A DNA stretch of 64,000 bases, from assembly GCF_029433855.1 (NCBI RefSeq), contig NZ_JAROAU010000001.1:807089-871088 (forward strand), written 5' to 3'. The DNA comes from Candidatus Kosakonia sp. 282A-S69. Its GTDB lineage: Bacteria > Pseudomonadota > Gammaproteobacteria > Enterobacterales > Enterobacteriaceae. Below are positions 34,757 through 48,544 of this stretch, piece after piece. A program made the position numbers and the translations under genes. The stretch's first letter is position 1. Every line of letters starts with the position of its first letter. A model generated the notes under the pieces. It saw only the letters and a list, made by a program, of their open reading frames with translations. It was not told the DNA's origin and searched no databases.

Positions 34757-36619
34757 TCAGGCGAGCCAGTTTTTAATACGTGATGCGATCCCGGCGGCGT
34801 CGAGGCCAATCTCGGCGCGCGCTTCATCCTGCGTACCCTGCGGAATAAAGAAGTCCGGCAGACCGAGGTTGAGTACCGGCACCGGCTTGCGCTTCGCCAT
34901 CAGCACTTCGTTAACGCCGCTGCCGGCGCCGCCCGCAATGGCGTTCTCTTCAAGCGTTACCAGTACCTCGTGCTGCGCAGCCGCCTGCAGGATCAGCGCT
35001 TCATCCAGTGGTTTGGCAAAACGCATATCGATTAGCGTCGCGTTGAGCGCCTCGGCGGCTTTTGCCGCTTCCGGCAGCAAAGTACCGAAGTTGAGGATCG
35101 CCACTTTCTCGCCTTTGCGTTTCACCACGCCTTTACCGATAGGCAGCTTCGCCAGCGGCTCCAGCGTCACGCCGACCGCATTACCTCGCGGGTAGCGCAC
35201 GGCGCTCGGGCCATCCATATAGTGGTAGCCGGTAAAGAGCATCTGTCGACACTCGTTCTCATCGCTCGGCGTCATCACCACCATATCCGGGATGCAGCGC
35301 AGATAGGAGATATCAAATGCCCCCTGGTGGGTCTGACCGTCCGCGCCAACAATCCCGGCGCGATCGATAGCAAACAGCACCGGCAGTTTCTGGATCGCCA
35401 CGTCATGGATCACCTGATCGTAGGCGCGCTGCAGGAAAGTGGAGTAGATCGCCACCACCGGTTTGTAGCCGCCAATCGCCAGCCCGGCGGCAAAGGTGAC
35501 TGCATGCTGCTCGGCAATGGCGACATCAAAATATTGCCCAGGGTATTTGCGCGAGAATTCAACCATGCCGGAGCCTTCGCGCATCGCCGGGGTAACAGCC
35601 ATTAGTTTGTTATCTTTGGCGGCGGTCTCACACAGCCAGTCGCCGAAGATTTTCGAATAGCTCGGCATACCGCCGCTGCTTTTCGGCAGGGTGCCGCTGG
35701 TCGGATCGAACTTCGGCACCGCGTGGAAGGTGATGGGATCTTTCTCGGCCGGCTCATAGCCGCGCCCCTTTTTGGTCATGATATGCAGGAATTGCGGGCC
35801 TTTCAGATCGCGCATATTGCGCAGCGTCTGCACCAGACCCAGCACATCGTGACCGTCTACCGGGCCGATATAGTTAAAGCCCAGCTCTTCAAAGAGCGTG
35901 CCCGGCACAACCATGCCCTTGATATGCTCTTCGGTGCGTTTCAGCAACTCTTTGATCGGCGGCACGCCGGAGAGCACTTTTTTTCCACCTTCGCGCAGGG
36001 TGGAGTAGAGCTTGCCAGAGAGCAGTTTCGCCAGATGGTTATTGAGCGCGCCAACATTCTCGGAGATCGACATCTCGTTGTCGTTAAGCACCACCAGCAT
36101 GTCGGGGCGAATATCCCCGGCGTGGTTCATCGCCTCAAACGCCATGCCCGCGGTGATCGCGCCATCGCCAATCACGCAGACGGTACGACGCTGCTTATTC
36201 TCTTTCGCTGCCGCAACGGCCACGCCAATCCCGGCGCTGATGGAGGTGGAAGAGTGGCCGACGCTCAGCACGTCATACTCACTCTCGCCGCGCCACGGAA
36301 AAGGGTGCAGGCCGTTTTTCTGCCGGATGGTGCCGATTTTGTCGCGGCGGCCGGTGAGGATTTTGTGCGGATAGGCCTGGTGGCCGACGTCCCAGATTAA
36401 CTGATCGAAGGGCGTGTTGTAGACGTAATGCAGCGCCACGGTCAGTTCAACCGTGCCAAGCCCGGAGGCGAAGTGTCCACTGGAGCGGCTTACGCTGTCG
36501 AGAAGGTAGCGACGCAGCTCGTCGCACAGTTTCGGCAAACTCTCTTTCGGCAGCAGGCGCAACTCTTGCGTGGTATCAACCAGCGCCAGCGTCGGGTATT
36601 TGGCAGTATCAAAACTCAT
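34757..36619 (-). CDS. dxs: 1-deoxy-D-xylulose-5-phosphate synthase Dxs
   Basis: 620 aa. A thiamine-diphosphate enzyme that joins pyruvate and glyceraldehyde-3-phosphate, the first step of the MEP isoprenoid route and also a feed to thiamine and pyridoxal. Cofactor motif [20 protein letters not shown], then the catalytic region [18 protein letters not shown]. The start [20 protein letters not shown] matches the family. It follows ispA by 29 bp in an xseB-ispA-dxs operon, so precursor supply and prenyl elongation are coexpressed. Confidence 0.97.
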   Translation of the reverse strand: MSFDTAKYPTLALVDTTQELRLLPKESLPKLCDELRRYLLDSVSRSSGHFASGLGTVELTVALHYVYNTPFDQLIWDVGHQAYPHKILTGRRDKIGTIRQKNGLHPFPWRGESEYDVLSVGHSSTSISAGIGVAVAAAKENKQRRTVCVIGDGAITAGMAFEAMNHAGDIRPDMLVVLNDNEMSISENVGALNNHLAKLLSGKLYSTLREGGKKVLSGVPPIKELLKRTEEHIKGMVVPGTLFEELGFNYIGPVDGHDVLGLVQTLRNMRDLKGPQFLHIMTKKGRGYEPAEKDPITFHAVPKFDPTSGTLPKSSGGMPSYSKIFGDWLCETAAKDNKLMAVTPAMREGSGMVEFSRKYPGQYFDVAIAEQHAVTFAAGLAIGGYKPVVAIYSTFLQRAYDQVIHDVAIQKLPVLFAIDRAGIVGADGQTHQGAFDISYLRCIPDMVVMTPSDENECRQMLFTGYHYMDGPSAVRYPRGNAVGVTLEPLAKLPIGKGVVKRKGEKVAILNFGTLLPEAAKAAEALNATLIDMRFAKPLDEALILQAAAQHEVLVTLEENAIAGGAGSGVNEVLMAKRKPVPVLNLGLPDFFIPQGTQDEARAEIGLDAAGIASRIKNWLA

Positions 36620-36648
36620 CAGAGACTCGGACTCATCCTGTTATTTCG

Positions 36649-37548
36649 TTATTTATCACGCTGGATTATGTAATTCGCCAGTGCTTCCAGTGCCGTCGTA
36701 TCCAGCGATTGCGCCGACAGCAGGCTCAGCGCCTGGCGGGCATCGTCAATCAGATCGCGGGCTTTCGTGCGGGCTTGCTCAAGGCCCAGTAGTGCGGGGT
36801 AGGTGCTTTTACCCAGTTGCTGGTCAGCACCCTGGCGTTTGCCAAGGGTGGCAGTATCGCCGACCACATCAAGGATGTCATCCTGAACCTGAAACGCAAG
36901 GCCGACACACTGTGCGTAGCGTTCGAGCAGCGGCAGCGCGTCGCGACCGCGTTGACCAGCGCTCAGGGCACCCATTTTTACCGCCGCGCAGATAAGCGCC
37001 CCGGTTTTATGGCGGTGAATCTGCTCCAGCCCTTCAAGAGAAACCTGCTCATTTTCTGCCGCCAGATCCAGCGCCTGCCCGCCGCACATGCCGGCAACGC
37101 CGCTGGCGTTTGCAAGCGTGGCGACCATCGCCAGGCGATCTTCGGCGGCAACGTCCGCCATCGGCGCTTCCGTCAGGATCGAGAAGGCCAGCGTCTGCAA
37201 GGCATCGCCCGCGAGAATGGCATTGGCTTCGCCAAATTTAATATGGCAGGTGGGCAGACCGCGACGCAGGTCGTCGTCGTCCATTGCTGGCAGATCGTCA
37301 TGCATTAATGAGTAAGCATGAATGCACTCCACCGCCGCGGCGGGCGCGTCCAGCGTCTGCTGGCTGACGCCGAACATGCGACCGGTGGCATAGACCAAAA
37401 ATGGGCGCAGGCGTTTGCCGCCTAAGAGTGCGCCATACTGCATCGCCTCAACCAGCGGAGTGTTCTGAAAGGGCAGGGGATCGATGAAACGGCGCAACGC
37501 GTCGTTGGCCTGTTCAACGCAGGCCTGCAGTTGTTGATTGAAATCCAT
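36649..37548 (-). CDS. ispA: Farnesyl diphosphate synthase IspA
   Basis: 299 aa. It condenses IPP with DMAPP and GPP to make FPP for quinones, undecaprenyl phosphate and heme O (used by cyoE in this window). The two Asp-rich motifs are present: LMHDDLPAMDDDDLRRG and FQVQDDILDVVGD. Its ATG directly abuts the xseB stop codon. Length and sequence are ordinary. Confidence 0.97.
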   Translation of the reverse strand: MDFNQQLQACVEQANDALRRFIDPLPFQNTPLVEAMQYGALLGGKRLRPFLVYATGRMFGVSQQTLDAPAAAVECIHAYSLMHDDLPAMDDDDLRRGLPTCHIKFGEANAILAGDALQTLAFSILTEAPMADVAAEDRLAMVATLANASGVAGMCGGQALDLAAENEQVSLEGLEQIHRHKTGALICAAVKMGALSAGQRGRDALPLLERYAQCVGLAFQVQDDILDVVGDTATLGKRQGADQQLGKSTYPALLGLEQARTKARDLIDDARQALSLLSAQSLDTTALEALANYIIQRDK

Positions 37549-37791
37549 CTATTCAGCATCCGGAGCGAAAGGGGTTAACGGCGCCTCTTCGGTATCGGAG
37601 AGCAGGATCTGCACGCGCTGTTCCGCTTGCTGAAGCTTAACCTGTCCCTGGCGGGCCAGCTGGACGCCGCGTTCGAATTCATTCAGGGCCTCTTCAAGCG
37701 GAAGCTCGCCGCTTTCAAGACGAGTGACAATCTGTTCCAGTTCGCTCAGCGCGGTTTCGAAACTGGCGGGTGCGTCGTTTTTCTTTGGCAT
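37549..37791 (-). CDS. xseB: Exonuclease VII small subunit XseB
   Basis: 80 aa, all helical ([32 protein letters not shown]). It forms the regulatory coils that wrap the XseA large subunit in exonuclease VII, a single-strand DNA nuclease. First gene of the ispA-dxs operon. A divergent gap of 204 bp separates it from thiI. Confidence 0.96.
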   Translation of the reverse strand: MPKKNDAPASFETALSELEQIVTRLESGELPLEEALNEFERGVQLARQGQVKLQQAEQRVQILLSDTEEAPLTPFAPDAE

Positions 37792-37995
37792 AGTGAATGT
37801 CTGACTCTTCTATTATTCCGACTACGTTATGGTAGCGAAGTCGGGGCACATAGCAAATAACGCTCAATGGTAATGCGTTGCACATGATCTTCGCGATGGT
37901 GGTATACTTCCGCGCCTGGATGCAGCCGCAGGTAGGGGCTGCTGTAAATTTTCCTCTACAGGCCTTCGCAGGCTTGCCAACGAACCATTGCCGCC

Positions 37996-39444
37996 ATGAA
38001 GTTTATCATTAAATTGTTCCCGGAAATCACCATCAAAAGCCAATCTGTGCGTTTGCGCTTTATTAAAATTTTGACCGGGAACATTCGTAACGTTCTGAAG
38101 CACTACGATGAGGCACTCGCCGTTGTGCGCCACTGGGACCATATTGAAGTGCGCGCCAAAGACGAAAATCAGCGTCTGGCGATCCGCGATGCGCTGACCC
38201 GCGTTCCGGGCATCCACCATGTGCTGGAAGTAGAGGATGTTCCCTTTACCTCTCTGCATGACATTTTCGAGAAAGCGCTGGCGCAGTATCGCGAGGCGAT
38301 CGAAGGCAAAACGTTCTGCGTGCGGGTAAAGCGCCGCGGGCAACATGAGTTTAGCTCGATCGAAGCAGAACGCTACATCGGCGGCGGCCTTAATCAACAC
38401 GTTGCGTCGGCAAAGGTCAAATTGACCCACCCGGATGTGACCGTGCATCTGGAGATTGAAGACGATCGCCTGCTGCTGGTGAAGGGCCGTTATGAAGGCA
38501 TTGGCGGCTTCCCGATCGGCACGCAGGAGGATGTGCTGTCTCTCATCTCCGGCGGGTTTGACTCCGGCGTCTCCAGCTATATGCTGATGCGCCGCGGCTG
38601 CCGCGTACACTACTGCTTCTTTAACCTCGGCGGCGCGGCGCATGAAATCGGCGTACGTCAGGTGGCACACTATTTATGGAACCGCTTTGGCAGTTCGCAT
38701 CGCGTGCGCTTTGTGGCGATCAACTTTGAGCCGGTGGTTGGCGAGATCCTTGAGAAGGTCGACGACGGCCAGATGGGCGTGGTGCTAAAACGTATGATGG
38801 TTCGTGCAGCCTCTCAGGTAGCCGAGCGCTACGGCGTGCAGGCACTGGTGACCGGCGAAGCGCTGGGCCAGGTCTCCAGCCAGACGCTGACCAACCTGCG
38901 TTTGATTGATAACGTCTCCGATACGCTGATCCTGCGCCCGCTTATCTCTCACGATAAAGAGCACATCATCGATCTGGCGCGTAAAATCGGCACCGAAGAT
39001 TTTGCCCGCACCATGCCGGAGTATTGCGGCGTGATCTCCAAAAAGCCGACGGTAAAAGCGGTCAAAGGAAAGATTGAAGCGGAAGAGGCGAACTTTGATT
39101 TCGCGATCCTCGATAAAGTGGTCGCGGAAGCGAACAATATCGATATTCGTGAAATTGCGCAGCAGACCGCAGAAGAGGTGGTGGAAGTCGAGACGGTAAC
39201 CGGCTTCGGCGAGAATGATGCCATTCTCGATATTCGCTCCATCGACGAGCAGGATGAGAAACCGCTGCAGCTGGAAGGCGTCGAGGTGGTGTCACTGCCG
39301 TTCTACAAGCTCAGCACCGGGTTTGGCGATCTCGATCAGAGTAAAACCTGGCTGCTGTGGTGCGAGCGCGGCGTGATGAGCCGTCTGCAGGCGCTCTATC
39401 TGCGTGAGCAGGGCTTTACCAATGTGAAGGTGTATCGCCCGTAA
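37996..39444 (+). CDS. thiI: tRNA 4-thiouridine and thiazole sulfurtransferase ThiI
   Basis: 482 aa. Ferredoxin-like plus THUMP domain (about 1-165), PP-loop ATPase ([13 protein letters not shown], about 180-390) and C-terminal rhodanese domain with catalytic Cys456 in [14 protein letters not shown]. It adds sulfur to U8 of tRNA and to ThiS for thiamine thiazole. The resolving Cys344 region is intact ([12 protein letters not shown]). It is divergent from the dxs operon, a thiamine-related neighbourhood also including thiL. Confidence 0.97.
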   Translation: MKFIIKLFPEITIKSQSVRLRFIKILTGNIRNVLKHYDEALAVVRHWDHIEVRAKDENQRLAIRDALTRVPGIHHVLEVEDVPFTSLHDIFEKALAQYREAIEGKTFCVRVKRRGQHEFSSIEAERYIGGGLNQHVASAKVKLTHPDVTVHLEIEDDRLLLVKGRYEGIGGFPIGTQEDVLSLISGGFDSGVSSYMLMRRGCRVHYCFFNLGGAAHEIGVRQVAHYLWNRFGSSHRVRFVAINFEPVVGEILEKVDDGQMGVVLKRMMVRAASQVAERYGVQALVTGEALGQVSSQTLTNLRLIDNVSDTLILRPLISHDKEHIIDLARKIGTEDFARTMPEYCGVISKKPTVKAVKGKIEAEEANFDFAILDKVVAEANNIDIREIAQQTAEEVVEVETVTGFGENDAILDIRSIDEQDEKPLQLEGVEVVSLPFYKLSTGFGDLDQSKTWLLWCERGVMSRLQALYLREQGFTNVKVYRP

Positions 39445-39476
39445 CTTTTCGTGCACCGTGATTTGTGCCCATGACT

Positions 39477-39503
39477 GCCGGATAAGCGCCAGCGCCATCC
39501 GGC
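39477..39503. repeat. Single REP after thiI
   Basis: A lone palindrome with gccggataagcgc and gcgccatccggc arms lies between the convergent thiI and yajL genes. Confidence 0.8.
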
Positions 39504-39530
39504 AATCAATATCAACGAATAGTCCCCGCT

Positions 39531-40124
39531 TTACGCTTCGTAGTAGTTATAAATCCCCGCCGCCATCACCAGCTGTGACGCTACTTCGTGGGCTTTTTCG
39601 CGCCCAACCAGCAGATCGATAATCTTCAAACCGAAATCAATCGCCGTGCCAGGCCCCTGGCTGGTCAACAGATTGACGCGCGGATCCCACACCACACGCT
39701 TATCCTGCCACTGCGCTTCCGGTATCGTCTCCCTGAGCCCTGGAAAACCGGTCATATTGCCGATCGGGAAGATCTCATGGGGCACCAGCACGGTACCGAC
39801 GGCGGCACATATCGCCGCAACGATACGACCAGAGCGGTGAAACTGGCGCACGGTCTCTACCAGCAGCGGATTATCGCGCATGCACTCTGCGCCTTTCAGG
39901 CCGCCGGGCAGCACGATAACGTCGTAATCCCCGTCTGCCACCTCAACCAGCGGCGCGTCTGCTAACAGTTTTACGCCGCGCGAGCAGACGATCGCGAGCT
40001 CACCGTCGCTGGCCACGCTGGCGGTGGTCACTGAGATCCCGCCGCGCACCAGCAGATCGATAGTGGTGACCGCCTCCATCTCTTCGCTACCAGGGGCGAG
40101 ACATATCAGAGCTGATGCGCTCAT
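39531..40124 (-). CDS. yajL: DJ-1/PfpI-family chaperone/deglycase YajL
   Basis: 197 aa from ATG 40124, which has AAGGAGA upstream; a GTG at 40130 is less likely. DJ-1 fold with nucleophile Cys106 in [11 protein letters not shown] and Glu15 in the PGSEEME segment. It protects proteins against oxidation and glyoxal adducts. The E. coli protein has Pro-Ala after the nucleophile where this has Val-Gly, a small local difference. Its start overlaps the 3' end of panE by 38 bp. Confidence 0.95.
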   Translation of the reverse strand: MSASALICLAPGSEEMEAVTTIDLLVRGGISVTTASVASDGELAIVCSRGVKLLADAPLVEVADGDYDVIVLPGGLKGAECMRDNPLLVETVRQFHRSGRIVAAICAAVGTVLVPHEIFPIGNMTGFPGLRETIPEAQWQDKRVVWDPRVNLLTSQGPGTAIDFGLKIIDLLVGREKAHEVASQLVMAAGIYNYYEA

Positions 40125-40998
40125 ATTCACTCTCCTTACGTTTAATCAGGTCAAACAGCCGGGCATTCTCAGGCACCGCGATCCCGTGCGCGCGGGCGCG
40201 TCTGAGCAGATAGCCGGTAATGTAATCGCATTCGGTATGGCGCATCGCGCGCACATCCTGCAGCATCGATGAGATATTCTCCGCCGTACTCTCAATCACC
40301 TGGTGCACATAGGCGATCAGATCGTCGGCAGAGATATGGTGCCCTTCGCGCTCGATGACCGCCGCCACTTCGCGGGCGATCTTCGCAATCTCTTCCGGCG
40401 CGTCGCGCAGATCGCCATTCTTGCAGTCGCGCAGCGCCGTCAGCGGGTTGATAACGCAGTTCACCGCCAGCTTGCGCCAGAGTGCGGGGCGAATGGTGTT
40501 GTGCCAGGCGACATCCGGCAGTGCCATTTGCAGCGTGTCAGCGAGGTAGCTGAACTCGCCGTCCTGCGCGCGGGCCGGGCCAATGTGGGTGATGCCGCTG
40601 GCGACGTGAACAATCACATTACCATCGCGGCGCGCAGCATGCGTGGTGGTGCCCATCAACAGCGGATTAGGCAGGGATTTCAGCTCCTCTACGGTGCCCA
40701 TGCCGTTGTGGATTAACAGCACCGGCGTGGCGGGCTGGAGCGAGGAAGAGAGACCTTTTACCGCATCGGAGACCTGCCAGGCTTTGAGCGTGACCAGCAG
40801 CAGATCGCTGCGGGCCAGGAAATCGGGGTCGTTAGCCGTCAGGGACTCATTAAAAATCGTGCCGTCTTCTTCAACCAGGTTCACACTGCAATAAGGTTGC
40901 GGGATACGTAACCAGCCCTGTACCTCATGTCCCTGCTTGCAGAGTGCGGTTAACCACAGTTGCCCTAAGGCGCCGCATCCCAGTACGGTAATTCTCAT
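40087..40998 (-). CDS. panE: 2-dehydropantoate 2-reductase PanE
   Basis: 303 aa. NADPH-dependent reduction of ketopantoate to pantoate for coenzyme A. The N-terminal Rossmann motif [17 protein letters not shown], the substrate-binding [10 protein letters not shown] and the catalytic Lys in [18 protein letters not shown] are visible. It lies upstream of yajL on the same strand with overlapping ends, and is divergent from yajQ. Confidence 0.96.
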   Translation of the reverse strand: MRITVLGCGALGQLWLTALCKQGHEVQGWLRIPQPYCSVNLVEEDGTIFNESLTANDPDFLARSDLLLVTLKAWQVSDAVKGLSSSLQPATPVLLIHNGMGTVEELKSLPNPLLMGTTTHAARRDGNVIVHVASGITHIGPARAQDGEFSYLADTLQMALPDVAWHNTIRPALWRKLAVNCVINPLTALRDCKNGDLRDAPEEIAKIAREVAAVIEREGHHISADDLIAYVHQVIESTAENISSMLQDVRAMRHTECDYITGYLLRRARAHGIAVPENARLFDLIKRKESEYERISSDMSRPW

Positions 40999-41136
40999 TA
41001 TTCCTCCTCACCTGCAACTGCGCCAGGTGTTACAGCGATAAGTATAGCGCTGTCAGCTAAGCTTCCAGTATTCAAGATTGTGTTAATACACATTGCGGGT
41101 ATTATGCATCGCTGAAATTACAGAGGGAGAGAAAAG

Positions 41137-41628
41137 ATGCCATCTTTCGATATTGTTTCCGAAATTGATCTGCGCGAAGTGCAAAACGGCGTCGAGAATG
41201 CGACCCGTGAACTGGCCACGCGTTTCGACTTTCGCAACATTGAAGCGACGTTTGAATTAAACGAAACCAATAAAACCATCAAGGTGCTGAGCGAGTCTGA
41301 CTTCCAGGTTAACCAGCTGCTCGACATTTTGCGCGCCAAGCTGTTAAAGCGCGGCATTGAAGGCACCTCGCTGGAAGTGCCGGAAGAGTTTGTTCATAGC
41401 GGTAAAACCTGGTTTGTTGAAGCCAGGCTCAAGCAGGGGATTGACGCTGCAATGGCGAAGAAGATCGTCAAGCTGATCAAAGAGAGCAAACTGAAGGTGC
41501 AGGCGCAGATTCAGGGTGAAGAGATCCGCGTTACCGGCAAAGCCCGTGACGACCTGCAGGCCGCCATGGCGCTGGTACGCGGCGGTAATTTAGGCCAGCC
41601 GTTCCAGTTTAAGAACTTCCGCGATTAA
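41137..41628 (+). CDS. yajQ: Nucleotide-binding protein YajQ
   Basis: 163 aa, made of two ferredoxin-like domains. It matches the YajQ family from [22 protein letters not shown] to [10 protein letters not shown]. Family members bind nucleic acids or cyclic-di-GMP in some bacteria; the E. coli role is not settled. GAGGGAGAG precedes ATG 41137. Monocistronic between panE and yajR. Confidence 0.96.
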   Translation: MPSFDIVSEIDLREVQNGVENATRELATRFDFRNIEATFELNETNKTIKVLSESDFQVNQLLDILRAKLLKRGIEGTSLEVPEEFVHSGKTWFVEARLKQGIDAAMAKKIVKLIKESKLKVQAQIQGEEIRVTGKARDDLQAAMALVRGGNLGQPFQFKNFRD

Positions 41629-41667
41629 TCACTTGCCCTCTCTCGTACGGGGGAGGGCGCTTCACAT

Positions 41668-43029
41668 TTAACCCGCAACCACCTGTTCCACTTCAAAGCG
41701 ATTGGTCACCTTGCTGTCTATCTTCACATAGACGCTGCGCTCTTCCGGCACCACCATCGCTTCGCTCACGCCGTCCATTGCCAGCAGGCGCTGCTGCAGC
41801 GCAGTATCTACCGCGACATCATCAGGAATCGCGATGCGCAAACTGCTGACGTATGGCGGCTCCTGCATGGTGCTGGCGACTAGCAGCCAAAGCACCGCCA
41901 GCAGCGCGCCAGCAAGGAAGACGGTCTGGGAGTCGAAAAAGCCATCGACCCAACCGCCGAGCGAGCCGCCAATCGCCACGCCAAGAAACTGGCTGGTGGA
42001 GTAGATGCCCATCGCTGTGCCTTTATAACCAGCAGGCGCTTCTTTACTGATTAGAGAGGGGAGCAGCGCTTCCATCAGGTTAAAGGCGAGGAAGAAGATC
42101 TGCACGCCAATAACAATCTCCCAGAAGTGCGGGCCTGCGCCCCACAGCACAATCTCTGCGATCACCAGCAGAGCGACGCAAAGCAGGAAGACCCGTTTCA
42201 TTTTGCGCTTCACTTCGGCATAGATGATGAACGGCACGACGGAGATAAAGGACACCAGCATGGTGACGAGATAGATTTTCCAGTGCTGCGCCGCGGCAAA
42301 CCCGGCGGCTTCAAGCTGGCCCGGCAGAGCGACAAAGGTCGACATCAGCAGCATATGCAGACACATAATGCCGAAGTTGAGCTTGAGCAGCTTCGGATTA
42401 GCCATCACCAGGCTAAAACACCCTTTCACCATCCCCGATTCACGGTTGCGTACGTGCTGGGTGCTATTTGGCACCACCCACAGCGTCAGCGCGATACCGA
42501 GCGTGGCAAGCCCGGCGATCATCCAGAAGAGCGCATGCAGACCCAGTTGATGGGTGATAATCGGGCCGAGCACCATGGCGATGGCGAAGGTGACGCCAAA
42601 ACTGACGCCGATAAAGGCCATCGCTTTGGTACGGTTCTGCTCGCGGGTCAGATCGGAGAGCAGCGCCATGACAGCGGCGGCAATCGCGCCGGAGCCCTGC
42701 AGCGCGCGGCCGAGAATAATGCCCCAGATTGAGTGGGAGAGGGCGGCAATCACGCTGCCGGCGACAAAAATCACCAGCCCGCCGACGATCAGCGGCTTGC
42801 GGCCGATGCGATCCGAGAGCAGACCGAAGGGAATTTGAAAGATGGCCTGAGCGAGGCCGTAGATACCGATTGCCAGACCGATTAATGCTTCGCTGGCGCC
42901 CTGTAGCGCCATACCGTACGTGGTCAGAACGGGCAGGACCATAAACATGCCGAGCATGCGCAGGGAGAATACAGTCCCTAAACCCCAGGTTGCGCGCAAC
43001 TCGCCTGGCGTCATCTTGTAATCGTTCAT
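41668..43029 (-). CDS. yajR: MFS transporter YajR
   Basis: 453 aa from ATG 43029 (MNDYKMTPGELRATWG); two codons upstream another ATG is in frame. Twelve membrane helices with the MFS motif A GLLSDRIGRKPLI after helix 2, then a C-terminal soluble YAM domain (about 385-453, ferredoxin-like). Drug/proton antiport is assumed; the E. coli structure is known but its substrate is not. It lies between yajQ and the cyo operon. Confidence 0.95.
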   Translation of the reverse strand: MNDYKMTPGELRATWGLGTVFSLRMLGMFMVLPVLTTYGMALQGASEALIGLAIGIYGLAQAIFQIPFGLLSDRIGRKPLIVGGLVIFVAGSVIAALSHSIWGIILGRALQGSGAIAAAVMALLSDLTREQNRTKAMAFIGVSFGVTFAIAMVLGPIITHQLGLHALFWMIAGLATLGIALTLWVVPNSTQHVRNRESGMVKGCFSLVMANPKLLKLNFGIMCLHMLLMSTFVALPGQLEAAGFAAAQHWKIYLVTMLVSFISVVPFIIYAEVKRKMKRVFLLCVALLVIAEIVLWGAGPHFWEIVIGVQIFFLAFNLMEALLPSLISKEAPAGYKGTAMGIYSTSQFLGVAIGGSLGGWVDGFFDSQTVFLAGALLAVLWLLVASTMQEPPYVSSLRIAIPDDVAVDTALQQRLLAMDGVSEAMVVPEERSVYVKIDSKVTNRFEVEQVVAG

Positions 43030-43134
43030 TACCACCTCATGTTAAAAACCGGACATAGTGTAGTGCGGGGGCAGGGCGGGGTAAACACCAGCTTAATTAA
43101 CAAATATTACCTGCGTGAATGGGATTGCGGGCAT

Positions 43135-43160
43135 AAAAAAAGGGTGCCGGGGCACCCTTT
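43135..43160 (-). terminator. Terminator of the cyo operon
   Basis: The arms aaagggtgcc (43139-43148) and ggcacccttt (43151-43160) form a hairpin that, read on the minus strand, runs into a T-tract (the plus-strand A-run 43135-43141). It lies just after the cyoE stop. Confidence 0.88.
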
Positions 43161-43175
43161 AGATGACGGTCTGGA

Positions 43176-44063
43176 TCACCAGACGTAAGTCAGCAGACTA
43201 TGTGAATCCGGCACCATAAAGTCCACGGACATCATCACGCTCAGCGACGTGATGGCGACAATTGAGAAGACGAACAGTTTGCGCGCCCACACTTTGTCAT
43301 CCGCCACTTTATATCCGCGCAGCGCCATGCCCAGCCACCAGAGGCTCACCGCAGCAGCAACCACCAGGTATTTGTAACCTGCATAGCCGCCCAGCGAGAG
43401 CATCAGGGTAGCGACAGCAAACGCCACGATGTAGAGCGTGATGTGGTTTTTCGCCACGGAGATGCCTTTCACTACCGGCAGAACCGGGATGTTCGCTGCC
43501 TGATAATCCTTAAAGCGGAAAATCGCGATGGCATACGAGTGAGGCATCTGCCACAGGCTGAAAATCGCCAGCAGGATCGCCGCGCCGCTATCAAACTCGT
43601 TGGTCACGGCGCAGTAGCCAATCACCGGCGGCGCCGCGCCGGAGAGAGAGCCAATCAGCGTACCGTAGACGGAGTGGCGTTTCATGTAGAGGCTATAAAC
43701 CCCGACATAAACCACAAACCCCATCACCCCGAGCCAGCAGGCCAGCGGGTTAGCGCCGAACCACAGCAGCATAAAGCCAGCAATACCCAACAAGGCGGCG
43801 TACACCAGCGAGACTTTTGGCGAGATCAGCCCTCTGACCAGCACCCTGTTTTTCGTCCGCTCCATCTTTTTATCGATGTCACGGTCGATGTAGTTGTTAA
43901 AAACACAACCAGAGGCGACCACCAACGACACGCCAACCAGCGTGTAGAGGAACAGGGGGTAATCAATCTGGCCTTTAGAGGCCAGCAGGAACCCCCCAAT
44001 CACGGAGATCAAATTGCCAAAAATAATGCCCGGTTTCGTTACTTGCAGGTATTGCTTGAACAT
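43176..44063 (-). CDS. cyoE: Protoheme IX farnesyltransferase CyoE
   Basis: 295 aa from ATG 44063 ([18 protein letters not shown]); the longer frame to 44108 is not family-like. A UbiA-type integral membrane prenyltransferase that farnesylates heme B to heme O for the CyoB active site, using FPP made by IspA. Asp-rich motif [20 protein letters not shown] is intact. It is the last gene of cyoABCDE, 11 bp after cyoD. Confidence 0.97.
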   Translation of the reverse strand: MFKQYLQVTKPGIIFGNLISVIGGFLLASKGQIDYPLFLYTLVGVSLVVASGCVFNNYIDRDIDKKMERTKNRVLVRGLISPKVSLVYAALLGIAGFMLLWFGANPLACWLGVMGFVVYVGVYSLYMKRHSVYGTLIGSLSGAAPPVIGYCAVTNEFDSGAAILLAIFSLWQMPHSYAIAIFRFKDYQAANIPVLPVVKGISVAKNHITLYIVAFAVATLMLSLGGYAGYKYLVVAAAVSLWWLGMALRGYKVADDKVWARKLFVFSIVAITSLSVMMSVDFMVPDSHSLLTYVW

Positions 44064-44074
44064 ACTCGCCGCTC

Positions 44075-44403
44075 TTAGTGAACCATCATGTTGTAGTTCA
44101 GGTTCCACATAATCCAGATGGAGCCCACTACCAGGATAGCGATGATAATCACGGTAAAGACAAAGGCGGTCAGGTTCCAGCGCTCCTCAGAAGAGGTGTT
44201 CATGTGCAGGAAGCAGACCAGATGAACCAAAATCTGTACCACTGCGGTGACCAGTACGGTCCCCAGAATTGCGGCGTGTGACGCGGTACCGCTCATCACC
44301 ATCCAGAACGGAATGACCGTCAGGATGATCGACAGGATAAAACCTGTCATGTAGGTTTTTACGCTACCGTGGGATGCGCCGCTGTGATCGGTTGAATGAC
44401 TCA

Positions 44404-44404
<1 letters not shown>
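44075..44404 (-). CDS. cyoD: Cytochrome bo ubiquinol oxidase subunit IV, CyoD
   Basis: 109 aa from ATG 44404 ([19 protein letters not shown]). Three membrane helices; aids CuB insertion and stability of the oxidase. The ATG overlaps the cyoC stop. A longer frame to 44449 lies in cyoC and is rejected. Confidence 0.97.
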
Positions 44405-47963
<3,559 letters not shown>

Positions 47964-48544
47964 TTAACGACCTCAATTCCACGGGATCTGGTGGCGCTTA
48001 AAGTGTGCGGGCATTTTACGGAAAGGTTACGTTACTGTAAACATGATTGGCTTTGTGTCAGTAAGGTGTTACTGGGTTCTGCCGCACATGTCACACAGAA
48101 TGCAACAATCTGTAAAACCGGGCGTTCGCACAGCCAGAGAGAGCGATTATAACGAAAACCCGACGTTACAATCTGCGTTGAGGGTAAATTGGTATAACCA
48201 ATCGTTCAAATAAACAAATAATTAACAATTATCCAGCAAGAATTAAACATTATTGGAACGAATATGAAACCCAACAATTAATAACCGTGCTGAATCGTTA
48301 TAGGATAGACCTTATTTTATAAGGCACAAATTAATTAAGATTTTTTATTTTTTGTCCGCTCAGGGCGTCTTGATAAAAAACAAAAATACGCCTGTTTAAT
48401 GAACGAAATAATAACGGCGCTAAATTTATTTTTTCGCTTTTTTTATTTTTAATAGCTGATTTTAAAAGGGTTATCCGTTAAAAAATAACCCTGGCCTACA
48501 CTATGCAAAATATATCGCATGCCGTGACGCCCGTTTCGCCCCCG
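47964..48544. other. 581-bp cyoA-ampG intergenic region
   Basis: The part near cyoA holds the promoter listed above. From about 48180 to 48480 the sequence becomes very AT-rich, with poly-A/T tracts (ataaaaaacaaaaatacg, ttttttcgctttttttattt), the kind of curved DNA bound by H-NS and IHF. No open frame with coding character, RNA gene or repeat is seen. ampG ends at its right border. Confidence 0.6.
48013..48041 (-). promoter_or_regulatory. Candidate sigma70 promoter of cyoABCDE
   Basis: Minus strand: -35 TTTACA (48036-48041) and -10 TAAAAT (48013-48018) with exactly 17 bp between, about 50 bp before the cyoA ATG. E. coli cyo is repressed by ArcA and Fnr under low oxygen; no binding site was resolved here by eye. 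Confidence 0.65.
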